A DNA stretch of 64,000 nt from an uncultured Kangiella sp. (lineage in GTDB: Bacteria > Pseudomonadota > Gammaproteobacteria > Enterobacterales > Kangiellaceae). The position numbers and the translations under genes were made by a program. The notes under the pieces were generated by a model. The model did not search any database. It had not been told where the DNA came from and was given only the letters and a program-made list of their open reading frames with translations. The stretch is from positions 19,469 through 83,468 of the forward strand of contig CANNDL010000001.1 in the NCBI GenBank assembly GCA_947503435.1, in the 5' to 3' direction. This document shows, one piece after another, positions 28,582-37,275 of the stretch. Each line of letters opens with the position of its first letter. Position 1 is the first letter of the stretch.

Positions 28582-29171
28582 GTTTTCTTATCCGTTAACT
28601 TTCGTTCAGTACCTTGCCATAAGTTTTTAATGTTGCTTCGATGTCGCCAAACCAAAATGAGTGACATGGCAAAGAGCGGGAAGAAATATTTTTTATCAAT
28701 ATAAAAGCCAAAGGCAGACACTGCGATACCGGTTAGTAATGAAGCCAGTGACGAGTAGCGCGTAAAGAATGCTGTAATCATCCAAGTAATAAGCCCATAA
28801 AACAATAAGACGGGTGAAAGGGCAACTAGTACGCCAAAGTAGGTAGCCATGCCTTTACCGCCTTTGAAACTAAAATATAGTGGATATAAATGGCCAATAA
28901 ATGCCATAAAGCCAACCCAACCTAAATTTCGATTATGTAACTCTAGCGCATAGCCAATCAATATAGGAATTACAGCTTTGAGAATATCGCCAATAAGAGT
29001 AAAAACCGCAGCCTTTTTGCCTCCTAACCGCAGAACATTGGTTGCACCAGGGTTATTGGAGCCAAAGTCTCTTGGATCAGGTAAATTCATGATGCGACAC
29101 ACTATAACCGCACTGGATATGGAGCCAGTGAGATAGGCTAGGATGAGTAATGCGATAGTTGCAGCGTCCAC
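28578..29171 (-). CDS. plsY: Glycerol-3-phosphate acyltransferase PlsY
   Basis: This inner-membrane protein acylates glycerol-3-phosphate from acyl-phosphate, the first step of phospholipid synthesis. The 197-residue polytopic protein has the signature loops GSNNPGATNVLRLGGKKAA, FKGGKGMATYFGVL and the C-terminal WRHRSNIKNLWQGTERKL. It is divergent from folB, with 121 bp between them. The plsY/folB pair is a widely conserved neighbourhood in proteobacteria. Confidence 0.95.
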   Translation of the reverse strand: MDAATIALLILAYLTGSISSAVIVCRIMNLPDPRDFGSNNPGATNVLRLGGKKAAVFTLIGDILKAVIPILIGYALELHNRNLGWVGFMAFIGHLYPLYFSFKGGKGMATYFGVLVALSPVLLFYGLITWMITAFFTRYSSLASLLTGIAVSAFGFYIDKKYFFPLFAMSLILVWRHRSNIKNLWQGTERKLTDKKT

Positions 29172-29292
29172 TCAGCTTCTCGGTTGATTGTCACTTATGA
29201 TAATTATTAAGTCTTTATAACAAATCTGGCTAAATTTGCTATCCTATGCTTCAAGAAAATTACAATAACTATTAAAAACCTGCGAGAAAAGA

Positions 29293-29646
29293 GTGGATAT
29301 AACTTTTATTGAAGATTTAAAAGTCGATACGGTCATAGGTATTTATGATTGGGAACGACAAATTCGCCAAACCATCAGTATCGATTTGGAAATGGGGTGC
29401 GATATTTCTCAAGCAGCTAGTGAGGACACTATTGACCATTGTTTAGATTATAAGTCAGTAGCTAAACGGATTATTAGCTTTGTTGAAGAAGCTGAGTACC
29501 AAACTGTAGAAACCCTTGCAGAGAAAATTGCTGAAATAGTTCGAGAAGAATTTAATGTACCTTGGCTAAGACTTAAAGTGAGCAAGCCAGGTGCGGTTCG
29601 TGGTTCCAAAAATGTTGGTGTGTTGATTGAAAGAGGTGCCAAGTAA
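29293..29646 (+). CDS. folB: Dihydroneopterin aldolase
   Basis: FolB converts dihydroneopterin to 6-hydroxymethyl-dihydropterin in folate synthesis. The 117-residue protein begins MDITFIEDLKVDTVIGIYDWERQIRQ, typical of the family, with the catalytic VETLAEKIAEIV helix and KPGAVRGSKNVGVLIER. The start codon is GTG (29293), preceded by GAGAAAAGA; no upstream ATG is available. It lies 3 bp before folK. Confidence 0.95.
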   Translation: MDITFIEDLKVDTVIGIYDWERQIRQTISIDLEMGCDISQAASEDTIDHCLDYKSVAKRIISFVEEAEYQTVETLAEKIAEIVREEFNVPWLRLKVSKPGAVRGSKNVGVLIERGAK

Positions 29647-29649
29647 TTA

Positions 29650-30150
29650 ATGGCAACTATCTATATCAGCATTGGTTCTAATCAAAATGCAGAAGCGCAG
29701 ATTCAGTATGGTGTGAAACGTCTTACTGAGATGTTTTCGAAGCTTGAGTTATCGAGCGTTTATGAATCAGAAGCGGTTGGTTTTGACGGTGATAACTTTT
29801 TAAATTTAGTCGCTAAAGCTGAAACTCAGTTAACCATCTCCCAAGTGGATCAAGCATTTAAACGAATTGAAGCTGCGGCGGGTCGTCGACGCGATGTCCC
29901 CAAGTTTAGTGACAGAGCTTTAGATATTGATTTATTGTTATATAGTGATTTAGTTTGTTCAAAGCCGGTTAAATTACCTCGTGATGAAGTGACCAAGCAC
30001 GCTTTTGTATTGTTGCCAATGGCAGAATTGTCTCCAAATCTGATTCACCCAACAGAAAAAGAAACATACCAGCAGTTGTGGGATAGCTTTCGAGCAAAAG
30101 AGCAACAAAAGCTGTGGGCAATCCCTTTTGCTTGGAATAAGGAAAAATAA
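29650..30150 (+). CDS. folK: 2-amino-4-hydroxy-6-hydroxymethyldihydropteridine diphosphokinase
   Basis: FolK pyrophosphorylates the product of FolB. The 166-residue protein has the N-terminal YISIGSNQNAEAQIQYGVK, the FLNLVAKAETQL segment, and the DRALDIDLLLYSDLV motif carrying the magnesium-binding aspartates, with HAFVLLPMAELSPNLIHP after it. The ATG of the next gene follows its stop codon directly. Confidence 0.94.
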   Translation: MATIYISIGSNQNAEAQIQYGVKRLTEMFSKLELSSVYESEAVGFDGDNFLNLVAKAETQLTISQVDQAFKRIEAAAGRRRDVPKFSDRALDIDLLLYSDLVCSKPVKLPRDEVTKHAFVLLPMAELSPNLIHPTEKETYQQLWDSFRAKEQQKLWAIPFAWNKEK

Positions 30151-30864
30151 ATGGCGGTAGCATTAGTCACTGGTGCGGCGATAAGAGTAGGCCGCGCAAT
30201 CGCATTGCAATTAGCCCAAGAGGGTTTCGATATTGCGCTCCACTATAATGGATCTGAAGAAGCTGCGAATCAAACCGCTGTTGAAATAGAAGCATTAGGC
30301 AGAAACGTCATTTGTTTGAAAGCTGATCTTAATGCTTTGAATGAAACAGAAAGCAAATTTTTGATGGAGAGCGCAGCTAAGCTAGGTGAGTTAAAGGTTT
30401 TGGTAAACAGCGCGGCGATATTTCCTGAGAAAGATGGAATTCACGAATCTCTATCGCACTGGGACCCAGTGATGAATATCAATCTAAAGGCTCCACTACT
30501 ACTTGCGCAGGCTTTTGCATTTTTGGTTAAGCAAGATTCACATATCATTAATATTTTAGATAACCGTATCAATACTCCTGATGGAGATAGTCTCATATAT
30601 CGTTTATCAAAATCAGCTTTATGGCAGCTAACTGAATGTTTAGGCAAAGACCTAGCTCCAAAAATTCAAGTTAATGGTTTAGCACTAGGTGCAATTATGG
30701 CACCGCCAGGTGCTGATGATTTGCATTTTAAGCGGATGGCAAACCATATACCTCTTAAAAGAACGGGCTCACCGCAAGCCGTGGCAGAAGCAGTTTCTTT
30801 TTTAGTATCACAAAACTTCATTACTGGTGCTGTAATTCCTATCGATGGTGGTGAATTTATTTAA
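30151..30864 (+). CDS. Pteridine-reductase-like SDR (FolM-like)
   Basis: The 237-residue short-chain dehydrogenase has a variant of the cofactor glycine motif, TGAAIRVGRAIALQL, which lacks the usual first glycine pattern. It has a VNSAAIFPE segment in place of NNAG. The active-site region DSLIYRLSKSALWQL contains Tyr and Lys in YxxxK; an aspartate in the preceding LDNRINTPDGD segment replaces the usual catalytic serine. This is typical of pteridine reductases/FolM. Location between folK and uppP supports pterin reduction. It could also be a different SDR. Confidence 0.82.
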   Translation: MAVALVTGAAIRVGRAIALQLAQEGFDIALHYNGSEEAANQTAVEIEALGRNVICLKADLNALNETESKFLMESAAKLGELKVLVNSAAIFPEKDGIHESLSHWDPVMNINLKAPLLLAQAFAFLVKQDSHIINILDNRINTPDGDSLIYRLSKSALWQLTECLGKDLAPKIQVNGLALGAIMAPPGADDLHFKRMANHIPLKRTGSPQAVAEAVSFLVSQNFITGAVIPIDGGEFI

Positions 30865-32081
30865 TGAAGCACCCCAAGTTTTGCCAATCGTTTGAGCAAT
30901 ACCAATCTTACATTCAAGATGAATTAAAGCGTCAGCAATTGCCGGATGCAGCTCCAGAGGCCATCTTAACAAGTTACACCTTAGCTCAAGAAATTTGCGA
31001 GCTCATCAAAACCAATGGCCATATACGGTTTTCGTCTTTTATGGAGATGGCACTATATGAACCCGGGCTAGGTTATTATGCGGCGGGAAACCAGAAGTTT
31101 GGGACTGGAGGAGACTTTGTTACAGCTCCTGAAATATCACCTTTATTCGCACAATGTTTTGCTGGACAGTTTATTCAAGCTTTTGAAAAAATTGAAACCA
31201 ATATATTAGAAATAGGTGCTGGCTCAGGAATCTTTGCCGCCGAAGCATTATTGGCTCTTGAAGAGTTAAGCTCATTGCCTGGGCAGTATTTCATTTTAGA
31301 GGTTTCGGCTGAGCTACGGTATAGGCAAAAGCAAACCATAGCATCGAAAGCTCCTAAATTGATCAATAGAGTTGTATGGCTAGATGAACTGCCAGAAGAA
31401 TTTAATGGAGTGATTTTTGCCAACGAGGTGGTTGATGCTATTCCTGTGGAGTTATATAAGCAATCACCAGAAAATGTCTATCAAGGTTTTGTAAAGGCAG
31501 GAGACGACGGCTTCTTCTTTGATTGGCACTGTTTACTAGATGAGGATAATAAGACCACACAATCAGTTAGGCAAGAAGGTTCTTTTGAGCAAAGGCCACT
31601 TGCTGCAGGTTGGATAGAGTCGATATTGAATAGTTGCAATAAGGCCGTGGTGTTTCTAGTGGATTATGGCTATTCCGAAAGCGAATTATTATCTACGAAT
31701 AGATCTCAAGGAACGCTTCAGCATTATTACCGACATCATAAGACCGCTAATCCTTTAGCGTTAATCGGGATGCAAGATTTAACTAGCTCTGTAGATTTTA
31801 CCCAATTGGCTGTAACTGCTGATCAAGAATCAGCGCAAATTTTAGGCTATACCACTCAGTCATTTTTCTTGATAGGGGCTGGTATCGAGCAAATAGCGCA
31901 ACAAATGATGGAGCAAATGTCGGCATCTGATACAATGCAACCCTTAAAAATAGGGCAAGAGTTAAAGCAACTTTTGATGCCTGATGAGATGGGTGAAACT
32001 TGTAAAGTATTAAGTTTGGCTAAGGGTGTCGAACTTGATTTAACAGGCTTCTCTCTAAACAATCAAATACACAAGTTATGA
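30864..32081 (+). CDS. MidA-family SAM-dependent methyltransferase (NDUFAF7-like)
   Basis: This 405-residue protein belongs to the DUF185/MidA family; the mitochondrial member NDUFAF7 methylates an arginine in complex I. It has MALYEPGLGYYAAGNQKFGTGGDFVTAPEISP-type N-terminus, the SAM motif ILEIGAGSGIFAAEAL near residue 117, FANEVVDAIPVELYK and VFLVDYGYSESEL. The target in bacteria is not established. The ATG overlaps the SDR stop (TAATG) and the next gene starts within its stop (ATGA). Confidence 0.9.
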   Translation: MKHPKFCQSFEQYQSYIQDELKRQQLPDAAPEAILTSYTLAQEICELIKTNGHIRFSSFMEMALYEPGLGYYAAGNQKFGTGGDFVTAPEISPLFAQCFAGQFIQAFEKIETNILEIGAGSGIFAAEALLALEELSSLPGQYFILEVSAELRYRQKQTIASKAPKLINRVVWLDELPEEFNGVIFANEVVDAIPVELYKQSPENVYQGFVKAGDDGFFFDWHCLLDEDNKTTQSVRQEGSFEQRPLAAGWIESILNSCNKAVVFLVDYGYSESELLSTNRSQGTLQHYYRHHKTANPLALIGMQDLTSSVDFTQLAVTADQESAQILGYTTQSFFLIGAGIEQIAQQMMEQMSASDTMQPLKIGQELKQLLMPDEMGETCKVLSLAKGVELDLTGFSLNNQIHKL

Positions 32082-32350
32082 AAAAGATATATTGGCTAGC
32101 AATAATAATTGCCTGGGGCTTGTTGCCTCAAACCGCATGGGCCGCTCAGGAAAAATTGCCATGGTGGGGGATTTTGTTATTAGTTTCCTCAATATCCACG
32201 GCTATTTCAGTGGTGCTTGTATGGAAAAATAAAAAACTAGAAACTTTTACCGAAAAAGCTATGGGTTTTGGTGCTTGGTTTTGGTTTATTATTTTTCTTC
32301 AGATCATGGTTTATGGTTTTTATCTTGCTATAGAAAAGTACTTAAATTAA
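32078..32350 (+). CDS. Small membrane protein of unknown function
   Basis: The 90-residue product has a signal-like first hydrophobic segment (MKKIYWLAIIIAWGLLPQTAWA) and two further transmembrane helices (GILLLVSSISTAISVVLVW and AWFWFIIFLQIMVYGFYLA) separated by a short KNKKLETFTEK loop. I recognise no family. Overlap with the MidA stop and a 12-bp gap to uppP imply co-expression with an undecaprenyl-phosphate enzyme, but no function follows from this. Confidence 0.7.
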   Translation: MKKIYWLAIIIAWGLLPQTAWAAQEKLPWWGILLLVSSISTAISVVLVWKNKKLETFTEKAMGFGAWFWFIIFLQIMVYGFYLAIEKYLN

Positions 32351-32362
32351 AAGAGATTAAAA

Positions 32363-33193
32363 ATGGATTGGCTACAAGCGATATTTCTAGCACTGGTTCA
32401 AGGTTTAACTGAGTTCTTACCAGTTTCAAGTTCAGCACATCTAATTTTAACTTCAAAGATTTTAGGCTGGCAGGATCAAGGTTTAGCTTTTGATGTGGCA
32501 GTGCATGTAGGAACCTTAACCGCGGTTCTTGTTTACTTCCGTAAAGAAGTGGCTGAAATGATAACGGCTTGGTTTAGTTCAACTTTTAAAGGTAATCATA
32601 CTCCCAATTCTCGTCTGGCATGGGCTGTAATCCTTGGAACCATTCCGGTCGGCCTATTTGGGCTATTTATCGAAATGAATGATGCTATTGGCAACTATAT
32701 TCGAGATAACGGTTTATTGGTCATTGCTATCACTACTATATTTTTTGGTTTGTTATTAGCTGTTGCTGATAGACGCTACAAAAGTGCAGATCCCGAAAAG
32801 CTTAAAGATGAATACCAGCTTTCTTGGAAAGATGTTGCCATGATTGGCGGAGCACAAGCGTTAGCATTAATTCCAGGGACTTCGCGCTCAGGTGTGACCA
32901 TGACTGCCGCTGCATTGCTAGGCTTTACACGAACAGCCGCAGCTCGTTACTCATTCTTGCTTTCTATCCCTGCTATTTTATTACCCGGCGGCCTTAAAGG
33001 GTATCAAATGGTAAGTGACGGCACACAGTTCGATTGGAGCTTTTTGATTCTTGGTGTTGTAGTTTCAGCTATAAGCGCTTTTGCCTGTATTCACCTATTC
33101 CTAAAATGGCTTGAAAAAATAGGCTTTATGCCATTTGTTTGGTATCGCTTGGCGTTAGGTTTTGGCTTATTAACTCTGTATTTTATGCCATAG
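32363..33193 (+). CDS. uppP: Undecaprenyl-diphosphatase
   Basis: UppP (BacA) dephosphorylates undecaprenyl pyrophosphate to recycle the lipid carrier for peptidoglycan. The 276-residue polytopic protein has the ALVQGLTEFLPVSSSAHLIL motif with catalytic glutamate and serine near the N-terminus and the second active-site motif ALIPGTSRSGVTMTAALL-like near residue 170. An AAGAGA site precedes the ATG. It is the last gene of the folB-to-uppP series and converges with cca, 22 bp away. Confidence 0.95.
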   Translation: MDWLQAIFLALVQGLTEFLPVSSSAHLILTSKILGWQDQGLAFDVAVHVGTLTAVLVYFRKEVAEMITAWFSSTFKGNHTPNSRLAWAVILGTIPVGLFGLFIEMNDAIGNYIRDNGLLVIAITTIFFGLLLAVADRRYKSADPEKLKDEYQLSWKDVAMIGGAQALALIPGTSRSGVTMTAAALLGFTRTAAARYSFLLSIPAILLPGGLKGYQMVSDGTQFDWSFLILGVVVSAISAFACIHLFLKWLEKIGFMPFVWYRLALGFGLLTLYFMP

Positions 33194-33215
33194 ATTTGTT
33201 CGGGTTTTTAAAGGT

Positions 33216-34433
33216 TTAAAAAGTTAGATTTTTAATTTGCTGCAATTTTATTTTATTGATCTCTTCACCAAGTTTTATTCCTTCAAACCCTTTCTCTATT
33301 AATGATTGCGTATCTACATCTTTCGACGCTTCATAACACTTCCAAAGGTGCGCACCTTGTGGGTAAGGTTTATCTTCATTATAAAGACGACCATTAAAAT
33401 CGGCTTCACAAGTAGTGATAAACTGTTTAAGAAACTCAGGGTTGCGATAAGCTTTTAAGCCTTTGAGTACTTTTAAAATAGTATTGGGGCGAAGCTCAAA
33501 CATTTTATGGCAGTGTAGATGATAGCGAGAAACTTGTATGGCTAACTCTTGATATTCTTTTGGAGTCTTCAAGCGGCGACAAGCTTTTTGAATAATTGGT
33601 ACACCAGCTTCTTCATGGCCCTTATGGTGTGGCCATTCGTCCGATGGGGTTGCTCCTTTCCCTAAGTCATGGAATAGTGCAGCAAAACGTACAGTTGGGT
33701 CTTGAGTTTTTTTTGATGCCTGTTCAAGCACCATCATAGTATGAACACCGGTATCAATTTCAGGATGCCATTTTTCTGGATTAGGGATGCCCCACAGTTT
33801 ATCCAGTTCTGGTATCAATGCCTTTAGAGCACCACACTCACGTAATACTTGAAAATAAATCCATGGCGATTCAGTTTCTAGGGATCTTTGTGTTTCTTGC
33901 CAGACTCTTTCTGCAGTTAGTTCCGACATTTCACTTTCTGCTAACTGCCTCATTAGCTCTAGTGTTTCCTGAGCGATGGTAAAACCAAGGTGGTAAAACC
34001 TTGCAGCAAAGCGTGCCACTCGTAATACTCGAAGCGGGTCTTCAGCAAAAGCCGGTGAAACGTGGCGTAAAACTCTATTTTTTAAATCTTGCTGACCATT
34101 AAAAGGATCAATGATTGAGTCATCATCAGCTTTTGCCATAGCATTAATGGTTAAGTCACGACGAATGAGATCTTGTTCAATGGTAATGTCAGGAGAAAAA
34201 TCTACCGAAAAACCCTTATAACCTTTACCGGATTTCCTTTCAGTTCGGGCAAGGGCGTATTCTTCGCCAGTTGTAGGATGTAAAAAAACGGGAAAGTCCT
34301 GTCCGACTTCTTTGAACCCTTTTTTCAGCATTTCCTTTGGACTTGAGCCAACCACCAGGAAATCTTTATCTTTTATTGGAAGGTCAAGTAATTCGTCTCT
34401 AACTGCACCCCCAACTAAATAAATTTGGCTCAT
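33216..34433 (-). CDS. cca: CCA-adding tRNA nucleotidyltransferase, HD-containing
   Basis: Cca adds and repairs the 3' CCA of tRNAs. The 405-residue protein begins MSQIYLVGGAVRDELLDLPIKDKDFLVVG (the nucleotidyltransferase GG motif with D-x-D) and has RRDLTINAMA, DPLRVLRVARFAARF, and an HD domain (LFHDLGKGATP with downstream HKGHEEAG), as in the multifunctional E. coli enzyme. The start at 34433 has a GAAGGAT ribosome binding site; the in-frame ATG at 34463 lies within the upstream gene. ATGA overlap couples it to that gene. Confidence 0.94.
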   Translation of the reverse strand: MSQIYLVGGAVRDELLDLPIKDKDFLVVGSSPKEMLKKGFKEVGQDFPVFLHPTTGEEYALARTERKSGKGYKGFSVDFSPDITIEQDLIRRDLTINAMAKADDDSIIDPFNGQQDLKNRVLRHVSPAFAEDPLRVLRVARFAARFYHLGFTIAQETLELMRQLAESEMSELTAERVWQETQRSLETESPWIYFQVLRECGALKALIPELDKLWGIPNPEKWHPEIDTGVHTMMVLEQASKKTQDPTVRFAALFHDLGKGATPSDEWPHHKGHEEAGVPIIQKACRRLKTPKEYQELAIQVSRYHLHCHKMFELRPNTILKVLKGLKAYRNPEFLKQFITTCEADFNGRLYNEDKPYPQGAHLWKCYEASKDVDTQSLIEKGFEGIKLGEEINKIKLQQIKNLTF

Positions 34434-34780
34434 TCTGTATCCTTCGACTTGTTTAAGCGACAATCTTGAATATCAGTATTGTCATACATGCAAAGATATC
34501 CTTTTTTAATTTTGCCTTCAGATGTCATACAAGTTTCTACGCTGACTTTACGATTTAAGTCGGCAAGTGCTGTTCGAATAATGTTTTTCTCTATATTGCT
34601 TAATGAAGGAGTCGTTTGTTTTCTCAGATTGAGCTTATGTTTTTTAATACTTTTTTTTATGTTGACAATCGAAACTTCACATTGTGCTTTGCTCAGAGTT
34701 GTTGGTTTTGCTTGAGCTTGGCTAAAATTAGTCATTAATATGAAGAACATACCAGTCACTAAAATAGTGGCTTTAGCCAT
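34430..34780 (-). CDS. Small secreted protein of unknown function
   Basis: The 116-residue product starts at 34780 (MAKATILVTG), which has a GGAG site, rather than the in-frame ATG at 34792. It has a signal peptide ending QAQA, then a lysine-rich helical body (CEVSIVNIKKSIKKHKLN) and three cysteines (CEVSI, ETCMTSEGK, YLCMYDNTDIQDCRL) suggesting disulfides. I recognise no family. It ends within the cca start (ATGA) and is divergent from gspA. Confidence 0.65.
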   Translation of the reverse strand: MAKATILVTGMFFILMTNFSQAQAKPTTLSKAQCEVSIVNIKKSIKKHKLNLRKQTTPSLSNIEKNIIRTALADLNRKVSVETCMTSEGKIKKGYLCMYDNTDIQDCRLNKSKDTE

Positions 34781-34861
34781 TGAAGTCTCCAATTTTGTTC
34801 AAAATTAATATATAGTCATGATAACAAAGGCATTTTCATAAACAAATAACAAATCAGGGCA

Positions 34862-36544
34862 ATGGGGTTTATGTATAAGGATTTCTTCGGACTAAAAGAG
34901 TCGCCATTCACCATTTCACCCGATCCTCGCTATCTTTTCATGAGCGAAAGACATCGGGATGCACTAGCTCATCTGTTATACGGTATTGGCGAAGGTGGCG
35001 GATTTGTATTGCTTACTGGTGAAGTTGGGACGGGTAAAACTACCGTTTGTCGCTGCTTACTTGAACAGCTACCAAAAAATGTACGTTTAGCTTATATTTT
35101 AAATCCAAAACTTAATTCTGTTGAGTTAATGGCAACTATGTGTGACGAACTGGGAATTCATTATGATCCTGGTGAGTCTAGTTTAAAAACCTTTACCGAT
35201 TTATTAAGCAATTATTTATTAAAAGCTCATGAACAAGGCTTGAATACCGTTCTTATGATTGATGAAGCGCAAAACTTGAGCGTGGATGTTTTAGAACAAA
35301 TTCGACTATTAACCAATTTGGAAACCAACCAGAAAAAATTACTACAAATCATCCTTATTGGTCAGCCTGAGTTACAAGAATTATTAGCCAAAAAAGAATT
35401 GCGCCAATTAGCACAAAGAATAACCGCGCGTTACCACTTACGTCCGCTTTCTATTAGAGAAACTAAAGCCTATTTAGAGCATCGATTACGTATTGCAGGG
35501 GTGAATCACCCGATTTTCACCAACAAGGCTATTCAGCAAATTCATAAGTCCAGTCAGGGCGTTCCAAGAATTATTAATGTGATTAGTGATAGAGCCTTGT
35601 TGGGAGCTTTCTCAGAAAACCAGGCGAAAGTTACGGATAAAACCATTCTTAAGGCTGCCGATGAAGTATTAGGTAAGAAGGCTAAAACTCACATTGAAAA
35701 AGAACCCAACCAAGGGTTTAAGTGGGCATGGCTTGGATACGCTGCAATTGTGCCTCTAGCAATATGGGCCTGGTTTGCTTTCCAGTCTTATCAAGGTAAG
35801 CAAGAAGCAGAAAAGGCTAGACTGGTAGCAGAGCAAGCAGAAGAAAAGCGTAAACTGCAATTGGAAATGACTCAGCAGCAAAAGGCAATGGAGGCGCGTT
35901 TAAATCAATTAACGCCTGAGAAAATGGCCAAAGAATTTTGGAATAGCCAAAGTTGGGACCGCAATGGAAGTTTAGCTTCTCAGAATCTACTTGCACTTTG
36001 GGGGGTTGAATATACTCCTTATCAATCCGGTGATGCATGTGTTTTTGTGAAGAGCTATACGTTGGAGTGCGATAAGGGAACTGCAGACTGGGGATTTTTA
36101 GAGAAATTAAACCGGCCCGTCAGTTTAAGATTTCAATCAGGTACGACAGGTACTTTTTGGGGGGTTTTAACAGCATTATCACCTCATGAAGCCACTCTTC
36201 AGTTTGGAACTAATCAAGTCGTTGTGGCTCGAGATAAACTAAATCCTATTTGGACAGGTGAATATCAATTATTTTGGAAAAAACCTTCTGGTATGGCTGA
36301 ATCTATTAAATTGTGGAGTCGCGGCTCGTCTTTTAATTGGCTAAAGAGTTCTATTGAAAAAATTGAAGGCTCTGCTCCGGCGACCACTCAATACAACCGA
36401 CAGATTAAGAACTGGGTTGAAGACTTCCAAAAAGACAATGGCTTGATTAGCGACGGAGTGGTTGGAAAGCATACCGTTATCATGATTAATAATTTAACGG
36501 TGGATAATATTCCTACGTTGAATTTAGTTGAGGGAGGGCGCTAA
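34862..36544 (+). CDS. gspA: Type II secretion assembly ATPase GspA/ExeA
   Basis: ExeA-type AAA proteins work with GspB and peptidoglycan to assemble the secretin ring in the outer membrane. The N-terminal AAA domain begins YKDFFGLKESPFTISPDPRYLFMS, with Walker A GEVGTGKTT near residue 57 and Walker B TVLMIDEAQNLS. A single transmembrane helix (WLGYAAIVPLAIWAWFAF) lies near residue 295. A short coiled coil and a C-terminal peptidoglycan-binding domain (QIKNWVEDFQKDNGLISDGVVG) follow. The ATG at 34871 is an equally possible start. The stop overlaps the gspB ATG. Confidence 0.9.
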   Translation: MGFMYKDFFGLKESPFTISPDPRYLFMSERHRDALAHLLYGIGEGGGFVLLTGEVGTGKTTVCRCLLEQLPKNVRLAYILNPKLNSVELMATMCDELGIHYDPGESSLKTFTDLLSNYLLKAHEQGLNTVLMIDEAQNLSVDVLEQIRLLTNLETNQKKLLQIILIGQPELQELLAKKELRQLAQRITARYHLRPLSIRETKAYLEHRLRIAGVNHPIFTNKAIQQIHKSSQGVPRIINVISDRALLGAFSENQAKVTDKTILKAADEVLGKKAKTHIEKEPNQGFKWAWLGYAAIVPLAIWAWFAFQSYQGKQEAEKARLVAEQAEEKRKLQLEMTQQQKAMEARLNQLTPEKMAKEFWNSQSWDRNGSLASQNLLALWGVEYTPYQSGDACVFVKSYTLECDKGTADWGFLEKLNRPVSLRFQSGTTGTFWGVLTALSPHEATLQFGTNQVVVARDKLNPIWTGEYQLFWKKPSGMAESIKLWSRGSSFNWLKSSIEKIEGSAPATTQYNRQIKNWVEDFQKDNGLISDGVVGKHTVIMINNLTVDNIPTLNLVEGGR

Positions 36545-37272
36545 TGTCATATATTTTAGATGCCTTAAAGAAAAAAGAAACTGAAAACTCTGAAGTGGTT
36601 CCAGACATCCAAAGCCAGCATTATCATTCGGAGTTTGAAACAGAATCTTCTCTAAATTGGAAACTCATAGCTCTTATTATCGGTTTGATTGTCAGTGCTG
36701 CGATAATCTACTTAGCTTATTCATTAGGGCAACGACATGAGTTTAGTGAAGAGTCGAGTATAGCTGTCGAACAATCAAATGATCTGAAAGAAAATGCTGC
36801 GGCTGTGCAGAGTGATAGTTCCTCAGCCGTCGGAACTGAGTCGGTTACTAATCAAGCGCAAGATAAAGCTGTGTTGCAAGTAGAGGCAAAGCCTATTGAG
36901 GTAAAAACTCCTGTAGTTCAAAAAGTAGCAATTGCAAAACCAAAGCCTGAGAAAGTTGCTGTGGCGAAAGACCAAGTGACTCAAGACTTACCACCGGAAG
37001 TTATTAATGATTCAACTATAGGAGCTACTAGAGCTGAGCCTATAACTGAAATTATAAGTGACAATTTCGAAGGGTTACCCTCGATTCGTTATACCAGCCA
37101 CGTTTATGCAGACGCCCCTAAAGATAGGTTTGTGATGTTGAACGGTCGCTCAATAGGGATCGGGCAAAAGCTTCCTAATGGGGTTAGAATTGTAGATATT
37201 TTAGAAGATGATCTTATGATTTCTTATCAAGGTGAAAGCTATAAGATCCCTTCTTTGACGGATATAAAATAG
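36544..37272 (+). CDS. gspB: Type II secretion accessory protein GspB
   Basis: GspB partners GspA. The 242-residue protein starts with the conserved MSYILDALKKKETE. One transmembrane helix (about residues 39-62) is followed by a proline/lysine/valine-rich periplasmic linker and the C-terminal T2SSB domain (LPSIRYTSHVYADAPKDRFVMLNGRSIGIG). The overlap with gspA (TAATG) supports coupling. No other gsp genes are in the window. It ends 3 bp before convergent rsmF. Confidence 0.92.
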   Translation: MSYILDALKKKETENSEVVPDIQSQHYHSEFETESSLNWKLIALIIGLIVSAAIIYLAYSLGQRHEFSEESSIAVEQSNDLKENAAAVQSDSSSAVGTESVTNQAQDKAVLQVEAKPIEVKTPVVQKVAIAKPKPEKVAVAKDQVTQDLPPEVINDSTIGATRAEPITEIISDNFEGLPSIRYTSHVYADAPKDRFVMLNGRSIGIGQKLPNGVRIVDILEDDLMISYQGESYKIPSLTDIK

Positions 37273-37275
37273 ACG

